This document shows positions 1-9,206 of a stretch of 64,000 bases of DNA, piece by piece. Position 1 is the stretch's first letter, and each line of letters opens with the position of its first letter. The notes beneath the pieces were generated by a model. The model saw only the letters and a program-made list of their open reading frames with translations, was not told the origin of the DNA and did not search any database. A program made the position numbers and the translations under genes. Origin of the DNA: Deinococcus sp. QL22 (GTDB lineage Bacteria > Deinococcota > Deinococci > Deinococcales > Deinococcaceae); assembly GCF_023370075.1 (NCBI RefSeq), contig NZ_CP097154.1, positions 62,001 through 126,000 on the forward strand, given 5' to 3'.

Positions 1-2
1 TG

Positions 3-2051
3 CAGTCGCGGGTCTGCTGGCTGCCCGACACCTTCGGGTACGCGGGCAACCTGCCGCAACTCCTGAGGCTGGCCGACATGCCGAACTTTTTTACGACCAA
101 GCTGAACTGGAACGAAACCACCGTGTTTCCCTACGACCTGTACCACTGGGAAGGACTGGACGGAAGCCGCGTGCTGGCGCACAGTTTCCTCAATCCTGCC
201 GAGGGCTACAACGGCGACATCAAGGCGCTGGATACCTTTGAAACGTGGAAGGCCTTCCGGGGCAAGCGGCGGCACGGAGAGAGCCTGCTGAGCTTCGGCT
301 ACGGCGACGGCGGCGGCGGCCCGACTTCCGGTATGTTGGAACGCTACGCCCGCCAGCGCGATTTTCCAGGCCTGCCCAAGCTGCACATGACGCGGGTGGC
401 CGACTTCTATAACCAGATTGGGGCCGAGGCGCGGGCCAATTTGCCGGTGTGGGTGGGCGAGCAATATTTTGAGTTGCACCGGGGAACGTACACCACGCAG
501 GCCGAAATCAAGCGCCTGAATCGCCGTCTGGAACTTACTTTGCCCGAAGCCGAAGCTGCCTGTGTGTTGGCTGCCCGCATCATTACCCGTTCTTATCCGC
601 ACGCCGAATTACACGCGGCTTGGAAGGTACTGCTCAGGAACCAGTTTCACGACATCTTGCCCGGAAGTAGCGTGCAGGCGGTGAATACAGTGGCCCAAGC
701 CGAGATGCGGGGGGCACTGGAAGAGGCCGGGCAACTGCGCGACGCGGCCTTGCAAGCCCTCAGCGACGCGGTAGGTGGGCCGTCTGACCAGACTGAGCGT
801 GTGGTGGTCTGGAATCTGACGCTACAAGACCGCCTGCTGAGTGCTGATTTGGCTGGGCTGGAAGGCCTCAGCATTCCGCCGGGGCTGACTGTGCCGGGGC
901 TGGGTTACCTGAGCTTTCCGGTGGCTGTCGCCGAACCTGCTCTGCCTGCTTTCCCGCCCGATGACCTGACACTAGAGAATGAGTATTTGCGCGTGCAGGT
1001 GAGTGCTGACGGCACATTAAGCAGCCTGTACGACAAGCAGCAGGGCCGCGAAATGTTGGATGGATGGGGCAACCAACTGTGGGCCTACGTGGATATTCCG
1101 CGTATGTGGGAGGCGTGGGACGTAGATGCCACCTACACGCAGGAAGGCGAGGAGTGGACGGCGTTGGAAGCCCCCCGGCGCGTGAGTGCGGCAGAGGTGC
1201 AGGTGCGCCGCGGCAGCCAGCAGGAGCGGGGTAATCCCCGTTCGATGAACCCCAGCACTATCACGCAAACCTACCGCCTAGACCCCGGCAGTAAGCGGCT
1301 CGACATTCACACGCACGCCGACTGGCAGGGCCGCCGCACCTTCTTGCGGGCGCTGGTGCCGCTGCAAGTCCGGGCCAATGTCGCTACCTTTGAAACCGCG
1401 TTCGGCGCAGTGACCCGCCCGACCCACACCAATACGGCGGGCGACGCCGCCCAATTTGAAAAACCCGGCCACCGCTGGGCCGACCTCAGCGAAGGCGGCA
1501 GCGGCGAGGCAGGGAGCGGCCTGAGCTTGCTCACCGACAGCAAATACGGTTACAGCGCGGCGGGCAATGTGCTGGGCCTGAGCCTGCTGCGTTCGCCCAT
1601 TTCGCCAGATCCGGCAGCCGATGAGGGCCTGCACCAGTTCACTTACAGCCTTTATCCACACGCGGGCGACTGGCGAAACGGCACGGTGGCAGAGGCCCAC
1701 GACCTAAATGCGCCGCTGCTGGCCTACCGGAGCGCAACTCCTGACGGAACCTTGCCTGAATCGGCCCGCCTGCTGCATCTGCACGGCGGCCCCAGCCTGC
1801 GCCTGAGTGCCCTAAAATTGGCTGAAGACAGTGATGCAATGATTATCCGGCTGTATGAAACGCACGGCACTCGCGGTCAGGCAACGTTGACGGGGTTGGA
1901 CAGCTTGGGACTCGGTGACGGTTGGCAGGCGGTAAACTTGTTGGAGCAAGCGCTAAATACAGAAGATTCAGCACCACAAAAAGCGCTCGCCTTCACCCCC
2001 TACCAAGTCCTCAGCCTGTGCTCTGGCGGGGGAGAAGAGCGACGTGAGTAG
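3..2051 (+). CDS. alpha-mannosidase, GH38 family (5' end outside window)
   Basis: The reading frame is open from base 3, so the gene starts before the window; the first internal ATG at 78 is not the true start. It encodes the C-terminal 682 residues. The extreme N-terminus carries WLPDTFGYAGNLPQ, the GH38 block whose Asp is the catalytic nucleophile, followed by FGYGDGGGGPT, then the helical middle domain and the beta-sandwich C-terminal half. GH38 enzymes remove alpha-linked mannose from glycans; full bacterial members have about 800-1050 residues, so the missing N-terminus is roughly 200-350 residues. No signal peptide can be judged. The gene ends four bases before the 3' end of a convergent GGDEF-EAL pseudogene. 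The family call is firm; the substrate linkage is not visible. Confidence 0.92.
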   Translation, partial: QSRVCWLPDTFGYAGNLPQLLRLADMPNFFTTKLNWNETTVFPYDLYHWEGLDGSRVLAHSFLNPAEGYNGDIKALDTFETWKAFRGKRRHGESLLSFGYGDGGGGPTSGMLERYARQRDFPGLPKLHMTRVADFYNQIGAEARANLPVWVGEQYFELHRGTYTTQAEIKRLNRRLELTLPEAEAACVLAARIITRSYPHAELHAAWKVLLRNQFHDILPGSSVQAVNTVAQAEMRGALEEAGQLRDAALQALSDAVGGPSDQTERVVVWNLTLQDRLLSADLAGLEGLSIPPGLTVPGLGYLSFPVAVAEPALPAFPPDDLTLENEYLRVQVSADGTLSSLYDKQQGREMLDGWGNQLWAYVDIPRMWEAWDVDATYTQEGEEWTALEAPRRVSAAEVQVRRGSQQERGNPRSMNPSTITQTYRLDPGSKRLDIHTHADWQGRRTFLRALVPLQVRANVATFETAFGAVTRPTHTNTAGDAAQFEKPGHRWADLSEGGSGEAGSGLSLLTDSKYGYSAAGNVLGLSLLRSPISPDPAADEGLHQFTYSLYPHAGDWRNGTVAEAHDLNAPLLAYRSATPDGTLPESARLLHLHGGPSLRLSALKLAEDSDAMIIRLYETHGTRGQATLTGLDSLGLGDGWQAVNLLEQALNTEDSAPQKALAFTPYQVLSLCSGGGEERRE

Positions 2052-2054
2052 CAG

Positions 2055-3865
2055 TTACGATTCTGGCGTGGAGCCGCCAAACCCTCCTTGTTCATCCGGC
2101 CAGCCCGCTTGCGCAACCCCCAGAAAGTAGCCCTGCACGCGGTTGCAGTCGAGGGCACGCACGGCCTGCAACTGCGCCGGGGTCTCTATGCCCTCGGCCA
2201 CCACTTCCAGATTGAGGGTGCGGGCCAGGGCCGTCATGGCCTGCATCACCCGCAGCGCCTCGCTCGATTCTCCCAGCGTGCGGACGAGTTCTCGGTCAAG
2301 CTTCAGCGCATCAAATGGCAGACGCAGCAGGCGCGACAGGTTGGATTCTCCGGCCCCGAAATCATCGAGCGCGATCCGGACGCCCAAGTCCCGCAGCGCC
2401 GTAAATTGCCGCGCCGTGAATTCGGGGTCTTGCACCACGCCGCGTTCGGTCAGTTCCAGTTCCAGGGCGCTGGGATCAAGCTGATGGCGCAGACAGGCGT
2501 CGTGGACGGTGGAAACAAAATCGGTGCGGGCAAACTGCTGGGGAGACACGTTGAGGGCCACCCGCGTCGCCACAGGGCGACTTGGGCACAGGCCGCATTC
2601 AGTACCCACCCCCCGATGGGCACGATCAGGCAAGAATCCTCGGCGGCAGGAATGAACACGTCCAGGCGCACCAAGCGGCCACCGTCGGGAAACCAGCGCA
2701 ACAGGGCTTCCATCGCCACGATCAGGCCGGTTTAGGGATCGACCTGAGGCTGATAATGCAGTTGAAATTCTTCGCGGCCCAGTGCGACCCGGAGTTGGTT
2801 GCCCACCAGCAGGCGGGCGCGGGCGCTGTCCTGCATTTCGGGCGCGTAATGCCGCCGAGGATTCTTGCCTGATCGTTTGGCCTGATACATCGCCAAATCG
2901 GCGTGCCGGGATCAGTTCCGCCGTGCGGATACAGGCTGATGCCGATGCTGACCGTCAGAAACACCTCTTGCTCAGAAACCGTGAACGGGCTGTCCAGGGT
3001 GGCTGCCAACCGTTGCGCGAGGGCTTCGGCGCTGGCATGATTCGGGGCGCTGTGGGCACAGATTCAGTTTTTGGGCCACCAGGCACAGCAATGTATCGCC
3101 CGCCGCATGGCCCAGGGTGTCGTTGACGGCCTTAAATCCGTCCAAATCCAAAAACAGCAGGGCAAAAGGCGCGCGCTGTGTTACCTGCGGCCAAATGGTC
3201 TGCGCCCACGTCGGGTGATCCGGCCACCATTTGGGCCAGATGGGCCGCCCTCCTGCACGGTTGGCCAGCCCCGTCAGCGGATCATGATGAGCCAGGTGCG
3301 CCATTGCTCTGGCTTGCTCGCGCTGGTATTCGGCCTCGCACTGTGCCCACGCCGCGTGGGTCTGGGCCGCCAGCACCCCCACCCGTTGCCGCGCTTCTTC
3401 GGTCAGGCGGTTGCGCTCCAGCTCCACCTGCGCTTGGAGGTGCGTCAGGGCTGACTGGGCGTCTCCGAGTTGGTCAAAGACCTCGCTCTGGGTGGCGTGG
3501 ATTTCCTCGGACAGTTGGGGCAAGCCCAGTTGAACGGCCAATACATAGGCCTGATCCAGCTCTGCCAGGGCTTAGAACCAACGCCCCAGCCGGGTCAAAA
3601 GCGAGCCCAAACGTTGCCGCTGACGGCCTTCTGCCTTGCCGCTGCCACTGCTTTGGGCTAGGGCCAGTGCGACCCCGTGCAGCCGCTCTGCCTCCGAGGA
3701 GTTTCCCCACTGCTCGTGGGCACGCGCCAGATGGTCATACCCCACCGTTTCGACCATCACCAGCCCGCTCCGGTGACAGGCTTCTATGCCCCGCCACAGC
3801 CACACGACGGCTCCGCGTGGGTCGCCCGCCCCCAAATCAGACACCCCCAAGCCGATCAACGCCCA
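2055..3865 (-). pseudogene. decayed GGDEF-EAL (c-di-GMP turnover) gene
   Basis: Read from 3865 down to 2055, successive frames carry an upstream helical, TPR-like sensor segment, a coiled coil (about 3540-3330), the start of a GGDEF domain (HHDPLTGLANRAG, LDLDGFKAVNDTLGHAAGD), the end of GGDEF (VSIGISLYPHGG) and an EAL domain (AMEALLRWFPDGG, LDDFGAG, VVAEGIETPAQL). At least four frame changes and an in-frame TAA just before the EAL motif break it. The stretch that should hold the GGDEF signature loop is missing: LCLVAQKLNLCP runs almost directly into ALAQRLAATLDSPF, so the cyclase half would be dead even without frameshifts. The 5' end fades into an IS982 transposase remnant near 3865. Two 25-bp inverted repeat copies lie inside it. 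Confidence 0.85.
2623..2875. repeat. 25-bp perfect inverted repeat inside the GGDEF-EAL pseudogene
   Basis: Positions 2623-2647 and 2851-2875 are exact reverse complements, separated by 203 bp. On the minus strand one copy encodes the GGDEF-end segment KRSGKNPRR and the other the EAL segment AAEDSCLIV, both close to family consensus. The identity is therefore not an obvious mobile insertion. Confidence 0.85.
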
Positions 3866-4604
3866 AGGCGACATTCAACCGGAGACTCAGGAACTTCTTG
3901 ACCTGTCCCCAGCGCAGTCCCGCACCCACCAGAACGGAGAAGGCAGACTCGATGTACTTCCTTGCGGCCCCATACTCTTCTTTCCAACGGGGATCAATCT
4001 GTTTCGCATTCGCCTCCTTGGGGGTCAAGCATGTTTCAGACTGATAACCCTTGTCTCCGATCTGTTTTGGCCCGCTGTAAGCGGGCCAGTCCCTAAACAC
4101 CCTCGCAGAGCACGCTGAAATCGTGCTCATTCGCTGGACGAATCTCGTATTTAACGATCTTGCCGTTCAGCGCACTCCAAGCGTGCAATTTGAAGCCATA
4201 CACCGGCCCAGCCGTGCTGAACGCATGACGAGCCCCTCGAAATTTGCATCGTGGCGCTCGCTTGAAGGTCGAAACAGGGAGCGGCTGTGAATCCACAGCG
4301 ACGAAGTCCAGACACTGGACTTCGGTGGCCAGTTGCTCGACGACCGGGGTCAATCGAGCGAGCCGGATTCGGGCTTGCGGTTCAGAGGGGAAGTGCGGAA
4401 AGTGGTTCAGCTTCAGAAGTCGCCACCACCGGCTGAAATAGGGCACCTTATGCAGTTTTTAAAGCACTGCGACGGCCACGAGGTCAGTGTCACAAAAATT
4501 CTCGTGTGGATGGAACAGTTTCGGTGGAAGGTGAGGCGGGTCCAGCGACTGAGAAGGGTGACAGCGGTAGAAAGCGACTGTAAAGTGAGGTCGGGACGGC
4601 CCAT
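3862..4604 (-). pseudogene. IS982-family transposase remnant
   Basis: Translation from 4604 downwards gives MGRPDLTLQSLSTAV, then after a frame change [27 protein letters not shown], then [22 protein letters not shown] [15 protein letters not shown] and, after another frame change near 4095, [10 protein letters not shown] and [13 protein letters not shown]. The order Asp (VAVDS), Asp (GDKGY), Glu (YIESAFS) fits the IS982 DDE core. Two frameshifts and one TAA make it non-functional. Its 3' end merges with the 5' end of the GGDEF-EAL pseudogene, so it probably took part in truncating that gene. No clear terminal repeats or target duplication were found. The family assignment comes from motif memory. 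Confidence 0.7.
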
Positions 4605-4642
4605 AACACCGTCCCTTTCGCATGTTTTGCTCTACAGGTCAA

Positions 4643-5919
4643 CCCCCTGATGGCCTGACACAATTTATGAGAAAGCGTCCCCGGTAGGGGACACTTTCTG
4701 TTTGTGAAGACCGAAAATGCCACCGGGGACGCCCCCCGACTGTACCAAGCGATCCTGCCCCACCTCCACCCCGCCCTGTGGAACGACGTCCGCAACGCCC
4801 GTACGCTGGCCTGGATGGTCAGCGGCTTGGTGCTGTCCCAGAGCGTTTCCATTCCCTCCTGGCTGCCGCACATCCACTCCCAGGCCACGGTCGCCCAGAG
4901 CACCGAACGTCGCTGCCGACGGTGGCTGGAGAATCCAGCCATCGCCCCTGGCAGTGTGTATGGCCCCCTGATTACCCGAGCCTTGCGGGATTGGGGCCCG
5001 CATTCCCTGACGCTGGCGCTGGACACCAGCATCCTGTTCGGACGCTTCTGTCTGATCCGGGTGGCCGTCCTCTACCGGGGACGCGCGGTACCGCTCGTCT
5101 CCCGCGTCCTAGAGCATGCCAGTGCTCAGGTCGGCACCGAACAACTCCTGCCTGTCCTCGCCGAGGTCAAAGGCCTGCTGGATTTTCTTGGGCTGCACGA
5201 TGTTCGACTCCTGGCGGATCGGGGTTTTTGCGACACGGCCTTGATGGGCTGGCTCCGCGTCTGCGGATGGCACTTCCGCATCCGCATCAAATCGAGCCTG
5301 ATTCTGGCCGCTCCAGACGGGCAACGGGTCTGCACCATCGGGGAAATCAAACTCGCAGCGCGAAACGCGCTGCTTCCACAACGTCACGATCACCGGACAC
5401 CGATTTGGGCCGGTGTGATGGTTCTGGGCCGTCCCACGGACGGCCCAGAGCAGTGGCAGGTGGTGAGCGATGAACCCACCAGTCGTGCAACGTTTGCTGA
5501 GTACGGCGAGCGCTTCCAAATAGAGGAAGGATTCTTGGATGATAAGAGTGGCCTCTTCGGTCTGGAGGACTCCAAACTGCGTGATGCCGCCAGCCTCGAA
5601 CGCCTGATCCTGGTGATCTCTGTGGCCACGCTCCTGCTCGTCTCCGAAGGACTCCAGCTCGTGCAGCAGGGTGTGCGCAGAACCATTGATCCCCATTGGA
5701 ACCGCGCCCTGAGCTATTTGAAACTTGGTTTACGCGGCGTCCACTTCGCGCTGAGCCGGGGGCAGGCAGTACTCAACCGCCTGACGCTCCAAGGAGGCGC
5801 CGATCCGGCGCCTCCCGGACGTCGCAAGAAATCGCATGTCAGTTCTGTGGACGCTTTAGAAGGCGGCTGGGTGCTCAGATTTCGCTCTCCCTCATAAATT
5901 GTGTCAGGCCGTCAGGGGG
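4643..5919 (+). mobile_element. IS4-family insertion sequence with 29-bp terminal inverted repeats
   Basis: The ends 4643-4671 and 5891-5919 are inverted copies of each other with one mismatch over 29 bases; the core is CCTGACACAATTTATGAG. They enclose one intact transposase gene. The outermost bases are C/G runs, so the exact boundary and any target duplication cannot be fixed by eye. The element is about 1.27 kb and lies just outside the IS982 remnant. Confidence 0.85.
4704..5897 (+). CDS. IS4-family transposase
   Basis: The protein has 397 residues with no internal stop. The first DDE Asp is in [10 protein letters not shown], the second in LLADRGFCD, and the Glu lies in the IS4 signature [15 protein letters not shown], which fits Y-x2-R-x3-E-x6-K exactly. 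It would cut and paste the element bounded by the repeats at 4643 and 5919. The stop codon lies inside the right terminal repeat. The length is usual for the family. This appears to be one of the few potentially active transposases in the window. Confidence 0.93.
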   Translation: MKTENATGDAPRLYQAILPHLHPALWNDVRNARTLAWMVSGLVLSQSVSIPSWLPHIHSQATVAQSTERRCRRWLENPAIAPGSVYGPLITRALRDWGPHSLTLALDTSILFGRFCLIRVAVLYRGRAVPLVSRVLEHASAQVGTEQLLPVLAEVKGLLDFLGLHDVRLLADRGFCDTALMGWLRVCGWHFRIRIKSSLILAAPDGQRVCTIGEIKLAARNALLPQRHDHRTPIWAGVMVLGRPTDGPEQWQVVSDEPTSRATFAEYGERFQIEEGFLDDKSGLFGLEDSKLRDAASLERLILVISVATLLLVSEGLQLVQQGVRRTIDPHWNRALSYLKLGLRGVHFALSRGQAVLNRLTLQGGADPAPPGRRKKSHVSSVDALEGGWVLRFRSPS

Positions 5920-6551
5920 GCACCGTCACCTCAACAGCGGTGGAGGAGGAACGCTGGGAGGGTAAAGTGTCCTTTGGTGTCCGTCTAGAGCCAAGTGCTG
6001 GCTGGTCATCTAAATTGGTCGATGAAGCTCTCTTAAAACATAAGTTTTCTCGAGAATCAGTGGGTAGGCAAGAGATTCAAGCGCGCTGCGTGGAATTCGT
6101 GGATGATGTATGGAACTGGAAGCCTTTTCAGTTCACAATTGATTCCACATCAGCAGAAAACTATGAATCCAGTCACTTTTCGATTGACACTCTCATAGCG
6201 TACCGGGTTGATGACGCAGGGAATGACAGCCGAACTCTGATGGTGCAATTGCGTGAGGACAAACGCCGTGTCAGTGGGACACATGTCGATACTTGGGATT
6301 GGAGTACGGGTGAGCTCTATTCCGGCAATCAGTGTGCGACTCTGCCGCGACCCACTGGAAGTCGGACGTACGCACTAAGTCACTTGTATCTCATTCCTGA
6401 GTCCAAAGTCCTAACGCTGAATTTGGACGACTTTAGCAAAGGACAGCGCTGGACGAAGAAGATCCCTGCTGCTGATATCGGCTACGCTCTCAATTCTGAT
6501 GGTCTGACTGGTGATGTCGAGGTCATTGTCGAGAAGGTGTTCACTGATTAG
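5901..6551 (+). CDS. hypothetical protein; 5' end altered by the IS4 element
   Basis: The open frame of up to 216 residues begins with a GTG inside the right terminal repeat of the upstream IS, so the native N-terminus was probably lost or replaced. A more natural start is the GTG at 5967, preceded by GGGAGGG (5956-5962). The protein is soluble-looking, with a Trp-rich stretch (FVDDVWNWKPF) and a mixed beta-rich pattern; no family was recognised. The DNA is visibly more AT-rich than the surrounding housekeeping genes, which suggests acquired DNA. It could be a truncated gene that is no longer functional. Confidence 0.5.
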   Translation: MSGRQGGTVTSTAVEEERWEGKVSFGVRLEPSAGWSSKLVDEALLKHKFSRESVGRQEIQARCVEFVDDVWNWKPFQFTIDSTSAENYESSHFSIDTLIAYRVDDAGNDSRTLMVQLREDKRRVSGTHVDTWDWSTGELYSGNQCATLPRPTGSRTYALSHLYLIPESKVLTLNLDDFSKGQRWTKKIPAADIGYALNSDGLTGDVEVIVEKVFTD

Positions 6552-6828
6552 GTGACTCGACACTGACATTCGAACTTTTCGAGAGGTGCCTACAATTCTC
6601 TCCTCCCGTGTTCAGCGCACGTTCTTTCGAACTCGCTGCGCTCTATTGATCCAGAAGATGATTGCGAGAGGCTTAGCTGTAGACATCCGATTGGGATGCG
6701 CAGTTCCTAGGTCTTGCTACCGAAGTCGGGGAACCACTTGCAAACCTGCTTCTGGGTTTGGAGTGCGCTACAACAGTTGGATCTTCGTATGTTCAAAGAG
6801 AGTCGTGACTTCCTCAATGGTGACTTAC
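6552..6828. other. intergenic region, no gene supported
   Basis: This 277-bp stretch between the hypothetical gene and the acetyltransferase is open in one frame but lacks codon character, a ribosome site or a recognisable domain. In another frame there is a short peptide with NGDLHDKNI, reminiscent of a phosphotransferase motif but too isolated to call. Confidence 0.4.
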
Positions 6829-7377
6829 ATGACAAAAACATCTGCGCCCGTCTTACATACAGAACGTCTTGTGCTTCGCGGGCATCAGGAAACAGATTTT
6901 GAGGCCTGTGTAGCGTTATGGAGTAACCCGGTGGTTACGCGCTATACCACCGGACAGCCAGTTGCTCCACAGGACGTATGGACGAGGTTGCTTCGTCACC
7001 TCGGCCATTGGATGCTTTTCGGCTTTGGGTATTGGCTGGTGTTCGAACGCTCAACAGGGCGATGTGTGGGGGAGATGGGCATCGCCAGGTTCAAGCGGGA
7101 CGTCTTGAAGGATCATGCCGTACTCGACCCACTGCCGGAAGCTGGCTGGGTGTTGATGCCTTGGGCTCACGGGCAAGGCTTTGCGCTTGAGGCTCTCGGA
7201 GCCATTTTGCAGTGGCGTGACCTGAATCTAAGCCAAGGGGATACCTTTTGCCTCATTGACCCTGCAAATATGCCGTCTTTGAGACTTGCGGCGAAGGTGG
7301 GCTTTCAACCGTATCTCAAAATAGACAGTAACGATAAACCTGTTGAAGTGCTGCTACGTCGAGGAAGGTCGCCCTGA
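6829..7377 (+). CDS. GNAT-family N-acetyltransferase (RimJ/RimL type)
   Basis: The 182-residue protein starts LHTERLVLRGHQETDFEA and continues with WSNPVVTRYTTG, the opening of RimJ/RimL-like acetyltransferases that use acetyl-CoA to acetylate N-termini or small amines. Later blocks are AGWVLMPWAHGQGFALEAL (acetyl-CoA loop, Q/G-x-G-x-A type) and NMPSLRLAAKVGF (the usual N-x-x-S-x-x-x-x-x-K-x-G-F end). The frame is open upstream to 6586, but that part has no family resemblance. The start was chosen at ATG 6829 (alternative ATG 6817) because homology begins there; no strong ribosome site is visible. Substrate unknown. Confidence 0.8.
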   Translation: MTKTSAPVLHTERLVLRGHQETDFEACVALWSNPVVTRYTTGQPVAPQDVWTRLLRHLGHWMLFGFGYWLVFERSTGRCVGEMGIARFKRDVLKDHAVLDPLPEAGWVLMPWAHGQGFALEALGAILQWRDLNLSQGDTFCLIDPANMPSLRLAAKVGFQPYLKIDSNDKPVEVLLRRGRSP

Positions 7378-7557
7378 TTGCGCTGGCACGCAAGATCCTC
7401 CGTACGAGTTTTGCCGTCCCGCAGTCACCAAAGCCCTTTGACCCTGGGTATCAGCGTCCCAAGATCGGCTTTTGAGAGCTTTACGTCAGCGCAGTGGTTG
7501 CAATTTCATTAGGGGTCAGGCTCGCTCTTCGTCACACCGACGTCACACAGGCTGACC

Positions 7558-7563
7558 TACGCT
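7558..7563 (+). promoter_or_regulatory. -10 box of a probable leaderless promoter
   Basis: TACGCT lies exactly six bases before the ATG at 7570. No Shine-Dalgarno sequence is present. The spacing matches the TANNNT-N6-start pattern seen at several genes in this window. Confidence 0.55.
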
Positions 7564-7569
7564 CTCCTC

Positions 7570-8880
7570 ATGAAGCACTTCCTGCAATGGCTGGCTCTGA
7601 GTGCGCTTCTGCTGTCCTCCTCTGCTCTCGGGACTGGCGTAGCAGGCACCGATGCCAATAACAACGGAATTCGGGACGATGTCGATGCCTATATTCAAGC
7701 TGACACTCTCTCTCCGGCTCAGCGGACGGCATCTGAAGAATACGCTCGACTGCTTCAGAGGCTGGTGGTAGGAACGCCTCCGGTCACCAGCACTGGACGC
7801 GATCCCCTGCTCGCGCTCTTAGAATCGGGGAGGCCGGACTGGGCGGATCTCGCGCGTGAGTTGCGAGCCCGAACAGTCAACACGGGCCAGCGCCTGAACG
7901 CTTACGCCCAGGCGCTGGCCGGAGCTGGCCCGCGCTTCATGCCGCTTCTGCCAGCAGGCTCGGAAGACTGCCCCAACGGACAATGCACGGTGCTGATCTT
8001 TCAAAACGGCATCCTGAACTCCGAGGAAACGGCTCTGAAAAGCATGCTGGCACTGCGCCGCCTGATGGGCGAATCCATTGGTAACCAGCGCCTGTACTAC
8101 GCCCTCAACTATAATCCCACTGAGGGATTACGCGATGTCGTGGAGGTGTTCCGCCAAAAATTTGGAGAGCAGGACTCCGGCGCAGCTGTGTTTGCGGCCA
8201 GTTTCGGAGAACCGTCTGACCTCTCGAGCGTCGCGACGAGTTTGCTGACCAAAAAGGTAAACGCAGCCGTCAAGGTGCCGACCACGGTCACCGGATGGTT
8301 GCAGGCCTTGTCTAACCCGACCAGTGTGCTTCCACAGTCTCAAAACCTTGTGCCCAGCCCAACTGAGGTCTCGGCGGCTCTGCGAGACTACACCGAGACG
8401 TACCTCAATTCCTTGGTGCAGGCAACTCTGCGCTTGCGAGACCGCACATCAGCCACACACTACATGGATCAGAACGCCTTACGGCTCACCGATGGAGTGG
8501 AGGCTTATTTGCGCCAGGGACTCCATGTGGTTCTGGTCGCCCACAGCCAGGGCAATCTCTACGCTGAGGTCGTGGCGCGGGAGTTGACACGGCGGAGCGT
8601 ACCCACAGAACGTTTTGCAGTCGTGGGAATTTCCGTTCCCAACGCACAGGCTCCAATGGGGGGAGCGTACGTCTCGACTCAAGCCGATCTCATCCTAGGC
8701 GCCCTGCGACTGGTGTTTCCGGTGCTGCAAGCCAACGACGATTCGGTTCCAATGGGGCAACCCGGTGGGGCCTTTTTGGGTCACGCCTTTGTGGACGTCT
8801 ACACCAACCCAAGCTATAAGGTCTCACAGAAAGTGGCGGAGGCAATCAGACAGACGGTCGAGCAGGTCTCGGGGCGCTGA
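7570..8880 (+). CDS. secreted alpha/beta-hydrolase (lipase-like) protein
   Basis: The 436-residue protein opens with a typical signal peptide (MKHFLQWLALSALLLSSSALG). DANNNGIRDDVDAY follows at about residues 28-41, a calcium-binding thrombospondin type 3-like loop. The C-terminal half contains VVLVAHSQGNLYAE, a nucleophile elbow (A-H-S-Q-G) preceded by a hydrophobic strand, and a late GHAFVDVY that may hold the catalytic His. The middle (about residues 140-300) is family-unknown and includes CPNGQC, a possible disulfide. I infer an exported esterase or lipase, but no substrate is indicated. The start is supported by the leaderless -10 box at 7558. It stands alone between unrelated genes. Confidence 0.72.
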   Translation: MKHFLQWLALSALLLSSSALGTGVAGTDANNNGIRDDVDAYIQADTLSPAQRTASEEYARLLQRLVVGTPPVTSTGRDPLLALLESGRPDWADLARELRARTVNTGQRLNAYAQALAGAGPRFMPLLPAGSEDCPNGQCTVLIFQNGILNSEETALKSMLALRRLMGESIGNQRLYYALNYNPTEGLRDVVEVFRQKFGEQDSGAAVFAASFGEPSDLSSVATSLLTKKVNAAVKVPTTVTGWLQALSNPTSVLPQSQNLVPSPTEVSAALRDYTETYLNSLVQATLRLRDRTSATHYMDQNALRLTDGVEAYLRQGLHVVLVAHSQGNLYAEVVARELTRRSVPTERFAVVGISVPNAQAPMGGAYVSTQADLILGALRLVFPVLQANDDSVPMGQPGGAFLGHAFVDVYTNPSYKVSQKVAEAIRQTVEQVSGR

Positions 8881-9206
8881 TCCTGAAAGAGAGGCAGAAC
8901 GGTTGGGGGGTCTACTCCCCAGGCACTCGGGTCTTGCACAGGGTAGACCGATGAATCCAGCGGTTTTACAGGCCTGTTGAGACTTGGGCTTCGGCAAATG
9001 CACCCTATGAGCTTGTTGAGGACTCAAGACCGAGGCTAAAGCGGCTGATGGTGTCGGGTGTGATGTCCTCCAGCAGTTGGACGGCTGTCAGTGGAAACCA
9101 GGGCCTGCCTTCTTAAGGTCGAAGGGTCAAGCCTCAGTAGCTGACACTTTGGGATAAAGAGTGTCTGAGACGCAGAGCAGAGTCGTCCCAGGCTTGAAGG
9201 CCCCTG
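8881..9206. other. intergenic region between convergent genes
   Basis: These 326 bp separate the lipase-like gene from the convergent methyltransferase gene. I see no convincing open frame, RNA gene or strong terminator hairpin. Confidence 0.4.

Noticed and set aside
6714..6902. Short frame with NGDLHDKNI, similar to the HGDLHxxN loop of aminoglycoside phosphotransferases
   Set aside because: Only this one motif fits; no other kinase block, start or ribosome site is present, and the real acetyltransferase start overlaps it.
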